Source: JAGVWT01 sp964538405 (GTDB lineage: Archaea > Nanobdellota > Nanobdellia > Pacearchaeales > GW2011-AR1). From it: a DNA stretch of 14,882 nucleotides. The stretch covers positions 1-14,882 of the forward strand of contig CAZIET010000011.1 in assembly GCA_964538405.1 (NCBI GenBank), read 5' to 3'. Positions within the stretch are counted from its first letter, which is position 1, and each line of letters opens with the position of its first letter. The position numbers and the translations under genes are program-made. Below the pieces are notes generated by a model. It did no database searches, had not been told where the DNA came from, and saw only the letters and a list, made by a program, of their open reading frames with translations. Positions 7,627 to 13,187 of the stretch are shown here, piece after piece.

Positions 7627-8163
7627 TTAATTCTTTAATTCCCAAAGAAACAACTGCTCGAAAAACATGTCTTCTTTGTCCAGTAATTTTTTCTTGTAAC
7701 CCTTGAAATCCACTTTGGCTGTGCGAGAGCTTGTCAAAAGGAAGATTTTTCCGCCTTTATTCAAATGCTCTTTTGATTGTTTTATAAATTCATTAATTAT
7801 CTCGTTTCCTTTCTTTCCACCAGTCGTAGCCAATTGTGAAGACTTCGGCTCCCTTATATCGCGGGGCAAATATGGGGAATTAAAAATTATCAAATCGAAT
7901 TTCTCTTTTATTTTTTCGAATAAATCAGAATGAATGCAATCAAAACCCAATTTCTTACAATGCTCCACTGCTGCAGAATTTAAATCAGCCGCAAGAATAT
8001 TTTTGACGCCCATTTTCTTTAGCACTTCCAATTGAATTCCAGAACCACTTCCCATTTCCAGAACTTTCAGATCAGGATTTTCTTGAATCAATTTCGGAAC
8101 TTCATCTCCCAAAACTCTCAGCAAAAGATATGAATCCTCTGCAGGAGTGTAAATCTCATACAT
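7627..8163 (-). CDS. HemK2/Mtq2-like methyltransferase
   Basis: A 178-aa class I SAM-dependent methyltransferase of the HemK2/Mtq2 group. Archaeal and eukaryotic relatives, with a Trm112 partner, methylate the GGQ glutamine of release factor 1. Visible motifs are YTPAEDSYLLL (5-15), typical of this group, the SAM loop LEMGSGSG (35-42), an acidic end of strand 2 at Asp60 and the catalytic motif NSPYLP (95-100). The canonical motif is NPPY, so the second position is substituted. The frame opens with TTG at 8172, but ATG 8163 lies 1 nt after the upstream stop (TAAtATG, the same junction as mre11-rad50) and is preferred. It is the last gene of the RNase J operon. Related protein or nucleic-acid N-methylases remain possible substrates. 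Confidence 0.88.
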   Translation of the reverse strand: MYEIYTPAEDSYLLLRVLGDEVPKLIQENPDLKVLEMGSGSGIQLEVLKKMGVKNILAADLNSAAVEHCKKLGFDCIHSDLFEKIKEKFDLIIFNSPYLPRDIREPKSSQLATTGGKKGNEIINEFIKQSKEHLNKGGKIFLLTSSRTAKVDFKGYKKKLLDKEDMFFEQLFLWELKN

Positions 8164-8164
8164 A

Positions 8165-8554
8165 TTAACCAAAAATGTTAGTAATGTAGTTCATAACTGT
8201 TTCCCTGTATAGATAAATTCCCGCCAAAGCAGCTCCAACAATTATTAACAGCAAAAGTATTGTTATCATAAAAATTATTCTTGAATTACTCTTCTGTGGT
8301 TGTTCGTAATTTGACACTACTTGGGTTGATTTTTCTTCAAGTTTGGTTGGAGTGGGTTTTTGTTCCATCTTTTCATTTTGATTGAATATTTTTGATTCCT
8401 GACTCAATTGGCTTTGTAAACCCTGCAATTCTCTTGCTGCATCTTCAATATCTTTTCTTTCATAACCAGAATTGTAGAAACTCTGCATCGCCTGTTGTAG
8501 CGTTTCCCCCTTTAGCATTGCCATCTTTAATCCCTGAATTATATCGTCTTTCAT
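8165..8554 (-). CDS. Single-TM protein of the RNase J operon
   Basis: A 129-aa protein of unknown function. Its N-terminal part (1-48) is helical, with LKGETLQQAMQSFYNSGY (13-30) followed by ERKDIEDAARELQ, resembling a UBA-like or helix-loop-helix module. I recall similar segments in small archaeal membrane proteins. A Gln/Glu-rich polar linker follows (49-91), then one strong membrane helix (about 93-115) and a short C-terminal tail, which gives a tail-anchor-like layout facing the cytoplasm. Its ATG overlaps the RNase J stop (ATGA), and its stop is 1 nt from the methyltransferase ATG, so it is translationally locked between the two. A membrane tether or adaptor for RNase J is an attractive but untested idea. 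Confidence 0.82.
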   Translation of the reverse strand: MKDDIIQGLKMAMLKGETLQQAMQSFYNSGYERKDIEDAARELQGLQSQLSQESKIFNQNEKMEQKPTPTKLEEKSTQVVSNYEQPQKSNSRIIFMITILLLLIIVGAALAGIYLYRETVMNYITNIFG

Positions 8555-9888
8555 ATTACTATCTTTTGTCCGTTGTGCATAAAATGAACATTCTTGTCGC
8601 TGTAACCTAATTCCTTTGTCAGTTCATGTATTGGTTTCAAGTGTTCAATAGGACCGTGAGAAGGAATTATATTTTCAGGGTTTATTAGCTTGAACAATTC
8701 TCTCAAGTCTTCCTTTCCCCCATGTCCACTAGTATGAACATTGTCAAAAATTCTTCCCCCCATTTTTTCGATTCTTTTATCCAAATCTCCCCTGTTTTTT
8801 ATGTTTATTGGAACCGGAATCGTTTTTGATGAGAAAACAACATTGTCTCCTTTCTTAAATTCAAATGGCAACTGTCCATGACTGATCCTATCTAGAATGC
8901 TTCCCGGCTCTCCCTGATGGCCCGTACACACTACAAGATATTTTTCCCTTTCCTGTGAAACTCTCCTAAGTGCAGAACCCAACTGCTTGCTGTATGCCTT
9001 CAGCTCAACATCTTTTTTAAACGGAGCCAAGTGGTTTAGTGAAGCAGATACCATGTATTTGTTCAAAGTTCTTCCCAAAAATAAAACCTTCCTGTCAATC
9101 TTTCTTCCGAATTCAACAATGCTTTTCAATCTTACAATATGCGAAGAGAAAGTTGTTGCGAAAATTGCATTCTTGTCATTTCTCAAACTGTGGAAAACAT
9201 CACTAACCATATCCCTTGCAACCTTTTCGCTTGGTGTTTTTTGCTTGGAACCGCAGTATAGGGAATCTGCAATCAATACCTTTACTCCCTGCTTTGACAA
9301 TCTCTTTAATGCATTGTAGTTTGGTGGCTTTCCGACTACTGGAGTGTCATCCAACTTGAAATCATTTCCGTAAATGACAATTCCCTCATTTGTGTGGAGG
9401 GCAATCATTGTTGTATGTGGAATGGAATGAGTCATATGGATAAATTCTACGGTGTATTCTGTATTTTTTCCCTTTACTTTTATTGTGGAGTTAACCTGCG
9501 CGGTTTTTATTGGATTAACAATGTGCACTCTTTCATCCTCGAATATTTTTTTAAGAACTGTTGTAGTCATCGGAGAACCTATTATCGGAGCTTTGTATCT
9601 ATGTTCCAAATAAGGGGTGGCTCCAACGTGGTCAAGATGTCCATGACTCAGGAAAATAGCCCTTACTTTGTCCCTAATTCCTAACTTGTCCAGAAGCAAA
9701 TCATCCGGAATTGCCCCTTTTCTTCTCAAAGTTTTTTCATCGGGCTCTCTTCTTGCTTCTTCCTCCTGTAACTCAATAATTGCCGGAATATACAATCCGG
9801 CATCAAAAATGAATGCGTCTTCTCCGGTTTTGACTACAGTCATGTTCTTTCCAACTTCGCTGTAACCACCAACAGAATAAACTTCCAT
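8551..9888 (-). CDS. Archaeal RNase J, beta-CASP ribonuclease
   Basis: A 445-aa metallo-beta-lactamase/beta-CASP nuclease of the archaeal RNase J group, expected to degrade RNA 5'-3'. Motifs are HGHLDH at 82-87, HSIPHT at 154-159, NDFKLDDTPVVG at 175-186 (the metal-ligand Asp176), DSLYC at 208-212, GHQGEPGS at 323-330 in the 5'-end binding region, TSGHGG at 386-391 and PSHGP at 409-413. The length matches archaeal members, which lack the bacterial C-terminal extension. It is the first gene of a three-gene operon. Its TGA stop overlaps the ATG of the membrane protein gene. With FttA it makes two beta-CASP nucleases in one window. Confidence 0.95.
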   Translation of the reverse strand: MEVYSVGGYSEVGKNMTVVKTGEDAFIFDAGLYIPAIIELQEEEARREPDEKTLRRKGAIPDDLLLDKLGIRDKVRAIFLSHGHLDHVGATPYLEHRYKAPIIGSPMTTTVLKKIFEDERVHIVNPIKTAQVNSTIKVKGKNTEYTVEFIHMTHSIPHTTMIALHTNEGIVIYGNDFKLDDTPVVGKPPNYNALKRLSKQGVKVLIADSLYCGSKQKTPSEKVARDMVSDVFHSLRNDKNAIFATTFSSHIVRLKSIVEFGRKIDRKVLFLGRTLNKYMVSASLNHLAPFKKDVELKAYSKQLGSALRRVSQEREKYLVVCTGHQGEPGSILDRISHGQLPFEFKKGDNVVFSSKTIPVPINIKNRGDLDKRIEKMGGRIFDNVHTSGHGGKEDLRELFKLINPENIIPSHGPIEHLKPIHELTKELGYSDKNVHFMHNGQKIVI

Positions 9889-9915
9889 TTTTCTTTTTAT
9901 ACTAATGGAATATAA

Positions 9916-9927
9916 GTTTAAAAGTTT
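9916..9927 (-). promoter_or_regulatory. Core promoter of the RNase J operon
   Basis: AAACTTTTAAAC on the minus strand, with its TATA centre about 32 nt upstream of the RNase J ATG, giving a leader of about 6 nt. It is nearly identical to the hicB promoter core on the other strand. Confidence 0.6.
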
Positions 9928-9962
9928 ATTTCATAAATTTTAATACGACGTTATAATTCTAC

Positions 9963-9974
9963 AAACTTTTAAAT
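9963..9974 (+). promoter_or_regulatory. Core promoter of hicBA
   Basis: AAACTTTTAAAT, with its TATA centre about 27 nt upstream of the hicB ATG, so the transcript is probably leaderless. It matches the divergent RNase J promoter core in 11 of 12 positions, in inverted orientation with 35 nt between them. Confidence 0.6.
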
Positions 9975-9997
9975 AGTTAAACTACAATTAAAATATC

Positions 9998-10201
9998 ATG
10001 GATTTAACTGTTGACATCTTTAAAGGTGAAAAGTATTTTGTAGCAAGGGTTCCAGAATTAGGAGTTACTACTCAAGGTAAAACAATAGGAGAAGCAAAGG
10101 AAAATTTGAAAGAGGCCGTGCAACTACATCTTGAGTCTGTAGTAGAATATCTAGTAGAAAACGGAAACGTTAAACTTAAAGGCAACAAAATATTAAGATA
10201 A
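9998..10201 (+). CDS. hicB: HicB-like antitoxin, minimal form
   Basis: A 67-aa HicB-family antitoxin that should bind and neutralise the HicA RNase encoded next. The partial RNase H-like fold is visible: a first strand (LTVDIFKGEKYFVARVPEL), then the characteristic VTTQGKTIGEAKENLKEAVQLHLE, where strand 3 leads into the long helix. It stops at about residue 67, so it lacks the C-terminal HTH or ribbon-helix-helix DNA-binding domain of many HicB proteins. Autoregulation by direct DNA binding is therefore doubtful. The stop is 1 nt from the hicA ATG. The order antitoxin-then-toxin is the reverse of the classic hicAB arrangement but common for this subtype. Confidence 0.9.
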   Translation: MDLTVDIFKGEKYFVARVPELGVTTQGKTIGEAKENLKEAVQLHLESVVEYLVENGNVKLKGNKILR

Positions 10202-10202
10202 A

Positions 10203-10421
10203 ATGACTAAGTTGCCCCGAATCTCAGGCATAGATGTGATAAAAATCCTGGCAAAATTCTTCGGGTTTAGAACATTAAGGCAAAGAGGCAGTCATGTAAC
10301 TTTAACAAACGATTTGGTCTTCCTAACAGTTCCTTTACATAAAGAATTGGACAGGGGTACGCTGCTTGCAATTTTAAGAGATGCAGGAATTCCAAGAGAT
10401 GAATTCTTAGATAAAGTTTAA
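10203..10421 (+). CDS. hicA: HicA-like mRNA interferase toxin
   Basis: A 72-aa HicA/YcfA family toxin with a dsRBD-like fold that cleaves translated mRNA. Hallmarks are LPRISGIDVIKIL (4-16), GFRTLRQRGSHVTL with the catalytic His31 (21-34), VPLHKELDRGTLLAILRDAG (43-62) and the terminal IPRDEFL. The catalytic histidine is intact, so it should be an active toxin held by HicB. The pair sits between the divergent RNase J operon and the RNase P/exosome superoperon. The TATA box of the next gene overlaps its final codons. Confidence 0.92.
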   Translation: MTKLPRISGIDVIKILAKFFGFRTLRQRGSHVTLTNDLVFLTVPLHKELDRGTLLAILRDAGIPRDEFLDKV

Positions 10422-10424
10422 TAA
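10417..10424 (+). promoter_or_regulatory. TATA box for Pop5, overlapping the hicA stop
   Basis: TTTAATAA spans the hicA stop codon and is centred about 25 nt before the ATG at 10445, fitting leaderless transcription. It gives the superoperon a promoter separate from that of hicBA. Confidence 0.5.
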
Positions 10425-10444
10425 CAAATTTTCCTTATAGTTTT

Positions 10445-10723
10445 ATGGCATTAAAATCCCTGAAACCTTCTATGAGAGAGAAGAAAAGGTATCTGTTTGT
10501 CACAGGAAATAATCTTGAAGAAAATATTGAGAAAGCTATTTTAGATTTCATGGGCATTCTCGGAATGTCAAAAACTGGCTTGAGTTGGATAAAAAAAGAA
10601 AAGAATTCTGTAATAATTGCTATAAACAGAGAATCAGTGGATCATGTAAGGGCCAGCTTTGCTGTTTTTCCCGAGAAGATAAGTGTTGAAGGAGTTTCTG
10701 GAAGCATAAAGAATGTAAAATAG
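10445..10723 (+). CDS. rnp2: RNase P protein component 2 (Pop5)
   Basis: A 92-aa Pop5/Rpp14-family subunit of archaeal RNase P, which matures tRNA 5' ends. Pop5 pairs with Rpp30 to support the catalytic domain of the RNA. The diagnostic KPSMREKKRYLFV (7-19) opens the protein, followed by an alpha/beta RRM-like fold: a helix (ENIEKAILDFMGILG), a strand (SVIIAINRESVDHVRAS) and the C-terminal VEGVSGSIKNVK. It is short because the C-terminal extension of many Pop5 proteins is missing. Its place before psmA is the normal superoperon order in archaea. Rpp30, often adjacent, is not in the window. The stop is TAG. Confidence 0.92.
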   Translation: MALKSLKPSMREKKRYLFVTGNNLEENIEKAILDFMGILGMSKTGLSWIKKEKNSVIIAINRESVDHVRASFAVFPEKISVEGVSGSIKNVK

Positions 10724-10732
10724 AACAACAAT

Positions 10733-10742
10733 TTATTTAAAC
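10733..10742 (+). promoter_or_regulatory. TATA box for the 150-aa membrane gene
   Basis: A TTATTTAAAC element centred about 26 nt upstream of the ATG at 10763, fitting a leaderless transcript starting inside the Pop5-psmA interval. Confidence 0.5.
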
Positions 10743-10762
10743 TAAAATTATTCAAAATACAT

Positions 10763-11215
10763 ATGACTAGTGGTGACTTTTCTGATGTGCATGGATATTT
10801 TCATAATTGGTTACCTAAAGGAATTTGGAAGCCAATTGCATTTGCTGTTGGTATGGTAGTAGTTTCTGGTAGCATGGGTGTATTTCTTTATTCCGGGAAA
10901 GAAGACACGGAAGAAAAGCAAGTAAGAAAAGAAAGGACAGAGAGGGTAATGTCTTTAGTTGATTCAGTCAAACAAAAAGCTTTCAAAGGAGATAATGTTT
11001 TTACTTTTGATGAGCAAGTTGATTTCTTAAAAGAGATGAATTTCCAAAGAGAGTTTATACAAGGAAGAGATTACATCAGTTTTGGTTTTTTTCATGGATT
11101 TAATGGAGGAATTCCTTATTTTGATATAGTAAGACATGGTGCCGGTAATATACGCAGAACTTTTGAAGGAGATGAAGGAGAAAGAATTCTAAGGGATTAT
11201 TTGGCGAAAAACTAA
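10763..11215 (+). CDS. Unrecognised 150-aa single-pass membrane protein
   Basis: I recognise no family. Residues 1-22 are polar with aromatics (HGYFHNWLPKGIW), residues 23-43 form one membrane helix, and 45-150 are soluble. The soluble part starts with a charged helix (EDTEEKQVRKERTERVMSLVDSV is the core of it in two pieces) and continues with an aromatic- and glycine-rich stretch around ISFGFFHGFNGGIPYFDI (105-122). It interrupts the Pop5-psmA neighbour pair, has its own likely leaderless promoter and is followed by two oligo-T tracts, so it looks like an independent unit inserted in the superoperon. Codons are A/T-ending. Membrane topology is uncertain. Confidence 0.75.
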   Translation: MTSGDFSDVHGYFHNWLPKGIWKPIAFAVGMVVVSGSMGVFLYSGKEDTEEKQVRKERTERVMSLVDSVKQKAFKGDNVFTFDEQVDFLKEMNFQREFIQGRDYISFGFFHGFNGGIPYFDIVRHGAGNIRRTFEGDEGERILRDYLAKN

Positions 11216-11225
11216 CCCCGAAATA

Positions 11226-11254
11226 TTTTTAAATCGCCATTTCTTCGGTTTTTT
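11226..11254 (+). terminator. Two oligo-T tracts before psmA
   Basis: T5 (11226-11230) and T6 (11249-11254) lie 11-39 nt after the stop of the 150-aa gene, with no strong hairpin. U-rich tracts of this kind end archaeal transcripts and would separate that gene from the psmA unit. The rest of the 105-nt gap holds only the psmA promoter. Confidence 0.45.
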
Positions 11255-11280
11255 GAATAGATAGAGAAAAAGTCAGAAGA

Positions 11281-11287
11281 TTATAAA
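11281..11287 (+). promoter_or_regulatory. TATA box for the psmA-exosome unit
   Basis: TTATAAA centred about 37 nt before the psmA ATG, predicting a leader of about 10 nt. It is bracketed by a 5-bp inverted repeat, AGAAG (11275-11279) and CTTCT (11288-11292), which could be a small operator or chance. Confidence 0.55.
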
Positions 11288-11320
11288 CTTCTCTCAAATT
11301 AAACATAAACAAATACAAAA

Positions 11321-12046
11321 ATGGATATGCCAATAGATTTCCAGCATCAGGCAATGGGTTATGATAGAACCGCGACCATGTTCTCGCCTGAAGGCAAATT
11401 GCTGCAGGTAGAATACGCTGAAAAAGCAGTAAAATGGGGCAGCGCAAGCATAGGAATGGTCTGTAATGACGGAGTTTTCATTCTGGCAGACAAAAGACTT
11501 GAAGAGCCATTATTGGCACCAAAATCAACAAGCAAGATATATGAAATTGACTCACATATTATAGCAAGCTCTGCAGGAATCGTTGCAGATGCAAGGGTTT
11601 TGGTTGAAAGGGCGCAGGTATTGTCGCAGCAGCACAGAGTGACATATGATTCCCCAATAGAACCAGAATCAGTAATAAAGGACATTTCAAACATGAAGCA
11701 GCAATTCACACAATACGGCGGAGCAAGGCCATTCGGAGTCACAATCATGGTAGCAGGAGTCAACAAGGGAAGAGCAGAATTATACGGAAGCGATGTCACA
11801 GGAAATTATTTCTCATACATGGCAAACGCAATAGGAGAAAATGACGAAAAGATAAAGGAAAAATTAAGAACAGAATACAAAAAGGATTTGACAATAAGAA
11901 AAGGAGCAAAGATTGCAGCAAACATTTTCAAGGAAATACAGGAAGGAAAATTCAACCTGGAAAGATTTGAATTGGCATTCATAAAAAAGGACTCAATTAA
12001 AATAGAAAGATTAGATGGTGAAGAATTAAAGAATTTTTTGAAATAG
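11321..12046 (+). CDS. psmA: 20S proteasome alpha subunit
   Basis: A 241-aa alpha-ring subunit that gates the 20S proteasome and docks the PAN or Cdc48 ATPase. The family N-terminus is clear: GYDRTATMFSPEGKLLQVEY (13-32), containing the gate-forming segment, then AEKAVKWGSASIGM. Also typical are AGIVADARVLVERAQ near 84-98 and QQFTQYGGARPFGV near 126-139. No catalytic threonine is expected. An alternative ATG two codons in (11327) is equally plausible. The partner psmB lies about 8 kb away on the other strand, so the two subunits are in separate operons. It is followed after 4 nt by a 67-aa orphan. The stop is TAG. Confidence 0.97.
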   Translation: MDMPIDFQHQAMGYDRTATMFSPEGKLLQVEYAEKAVKWGSASIGMVCNDGVFILADKRLEEPLLAPKSTSKIYEIDSHIIASSAGIVADARVLVERAQVLSQQHRVTYDSPIEPESVIKDISNMKQQFTQYGGARPFGVTIMVAGVNKGRAELYGSDVTGNYFSYMANAIGENDEKIKEKLRTEYKKDLTIRKGAKIAANIFKEIQEGKFNLERFELAFIKKDSIKIERLDGEELKNFLK

Positions 12047-12050
12047 AAAT

Positions 12051-12254
12051 ATGAGTGATAAACCAAAATATACACTAAGACTTGATTATAATCGAGAAAA
12101 TGGAAGCTATGATCGTACAATAATTGAGATTTCTTCTGGAGATATAGTTAATGTTGTTCCTACTGATAGAAAAATGCCTTCTGAATTTTTGTTAAGGGGA
12201 CTTGAAATGTTAGCATTTGAAATGGGAGGAATAAGAGCTGAAACTGCTTTCTGA
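12051..12254 (+). CDS. Unrecognised 67-aa protein between psmA and SDO1
   Basis: No family recognised. The first half looks beta-rich, with alternating residues in KPKYTLRLDYNRENGSYDRT followed by IIEISSGDIVNVV; the second half is a short helix (SEFLLRGLEMLAFEMGGI). There is no membrane segment or cysteine. It begins 4 nt after the psmA stop and ends 7 nt before the SDO1 ATG, so it is almost certainly on the same transcript. Its Asn and Asp codons are all AAT and GAT, unlike the mixed use in psmA. Genuine coding is inferred from position, spacing and the clean frame. Confidence 0.72.
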   Translation: MSDKPKYTLRLDYNRENGSYDRTIIEISSGDIVNVVPTDRKMPSEFLLRGLEMLAFEMGGIRAETAF

Positions 12255-12261
12255 AAACAAA

Positions 12262-12936
12262 ATGACTCAGACTATAGCAAGAATCAAGCAGAAAGGAAAG
12301 CATTTTGAAATAATGGTTGATTTGGACTTGGCATTAAAATACAGGAAAGGAATGTCAAACAATGTTGACTTCTTGGAAATTGACAGGATTTTTACAGACC
12401 ATAAAAAGGGTTTGCATGCTTCTTCAAAGGATTTAATGGATGCTTTTGGAACTGATAATGTTTACGAAATTGCAGGAAAAATCGTGAAAAGCGGAGAAGT
12501 TTTAGTAACACAGGAACACAGAAGCGAGGAAAGGGACAAAAAAATAAAACAGGTTGTTGACTTCCTTGTTGTGAATGCAATTGATCCTAAATCAGGAAGA
12601 AAAATAACTCCGGAAAGAATGAAAACTGCACTTGAAGAAGCAAACGTCAACATAAAAAACGCTCCAGCGGAATCACAGATTTCCGAGATAATGGAACAAT
12701 TAAGCAAGGTTCTTCCAATAAAAATGGAAACAAAAAGGATAAAAATCACTGTTCCCGCAATTCATACTGGAAAAGCATATGGATTAGTTAATCAATACAA
12801 GGAAAAAGAAGATTGGCTCGCCAACGGAGATCTTGAAATTGTCGTGAACATTCCGGCTGGACTTGCAATGGACTTTTTTGACAAATTAAATTCATCGACG
12901 CACGGAAGCGTGCTAACACAGGAGATAAAACAATGA
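12262..12936 (+). CDS. SBDS/SDO1 ribosome maturation factor
   Basis: A 224-aa archaeal SBDS homologue, the protein that helps release the anti-association factor aIF6 from the large ribosomal subunit in late maturation. The N-terminal FYSH domain is recognisable (IARIKQKGKHFEIMVDLDLA, then a YRKGM segment and FTDHKKGLHAS). It continues with VYEIAGKIVKSGEVLVTQEHR, the conserved middle helical domain (RDKKIKQVVDFLVVNAIDPKS onward with KITPERMKTALEEA), and a C-terminal ferredoxin-like domain ending in NSSTHGSVL. The length is normal. The position between psmA and rrp4 is the standard superoperon order. Its TGA stop overlaps the next ATG, and a GGAG motif in its final codons serves that gene. Confidence 0.96.
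   Translation: MTQTIARIKQKGKHFEIMVDLDLALKYRKGMSNNVDFLEIDRIFTDHKKGLHASSKDLMDAFGTDNVYEIAGKIVKSGEVLVTQEHRSEERDKKIKQVVDFLVVNAIDPKSGRKITPERMKTALEEANVNIKNAPAESQISEIMEQLSKVLPIKMETKRIKITVPAIHTGKAYGLVNQYKEKEDWLANGDLEIVVNIPAGLAMDFFDKLNSSTHGSVLTQEIKQ
12921..12924 (+). promoter_or_regulatory. Shine-Dalgarno site for the 84-aa gene
   Basis: GGAG, followed by AT, lies 8 nt before the overlapping ATG at 12933, inside the end of the SDO1 gene. It supports the 84-aa ORF being translated. Confidence 0.6.
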
Positions 12937-13187
12937 GTACACAAGCTAATACACTTTACGAAGCGCAAATGGCTAGAATAAGACTTCACAGAGATGCAAG
13001 AGAGCTAGAAAATAAAGCAAGAAGAGAATATTGGAATAATAGAATAAATGCAGCTTTAGGAGAAAAGGTTCCTAGCCAAAGACATCAAGATAGGGTACAA
13101 AATATGTATAGAGTGCGTGCCGAAGAATTAAGAATGGAGGGAGATAAAGTATTAGCAAACGCATATACTGTTGGAGCAACACAATGA
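12933..13187 (+). CDS. Unrecognised 84-aa basic helical protein between SDO1 and Rrp4
   Basis: No family recognised. The product is arginine-rich and weakly basic overall, and almost entirely helical by composition: a long helix (TLYEAQMARIRLHRDARELE into ENKARREYWNNRINAAL), a break at GEKVPS, and a second helix (QRHQDRVQNMYRVRAEELRM). It is tied to both neighbours by 4-nt ATGA overlaps: its ATG overlaps the SDO1 stop and its TGA overlaps the rrp4 start. Shine-Dalgarno GGAG sites precede both junctions. This is strong evidence that it is expressed in step with SDO1 and Rrp4. An RNA-binding or exosome/ribosome accessory role is conjecture. Confidence 0.82.
   Translation: MSTQANTLYEAQMARIRLHRDARELENKARREYWNNRINAALGEKVPSQRHQDRVQNMYRVRAEELRMEGDKVLANAYTVGATQ
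13173..13176 (+). promoter_or_regulatory. Shine-Dalgarno site for rrp4
   Basis: GGAG lies 7 nt before the rrp4 ATG at 13184, within the last codons of the 84-aa gene. It fixes the Rrp4 start and marks translational coupling. Confidence 0.6.

Noticed and set aside
8164..8172. TTG 8172 as the methyltransferase start
   Set aside because: ATG 8163 directly after the upstream stop gives the same TAAtATG junction seen at mre11-rad50, and the family motif begins right after it.
11359..11799. 146-codon minus-strand frame inside psmA
   Set aside because: It is the antisense shadow of psmA, with no recognisable motif.
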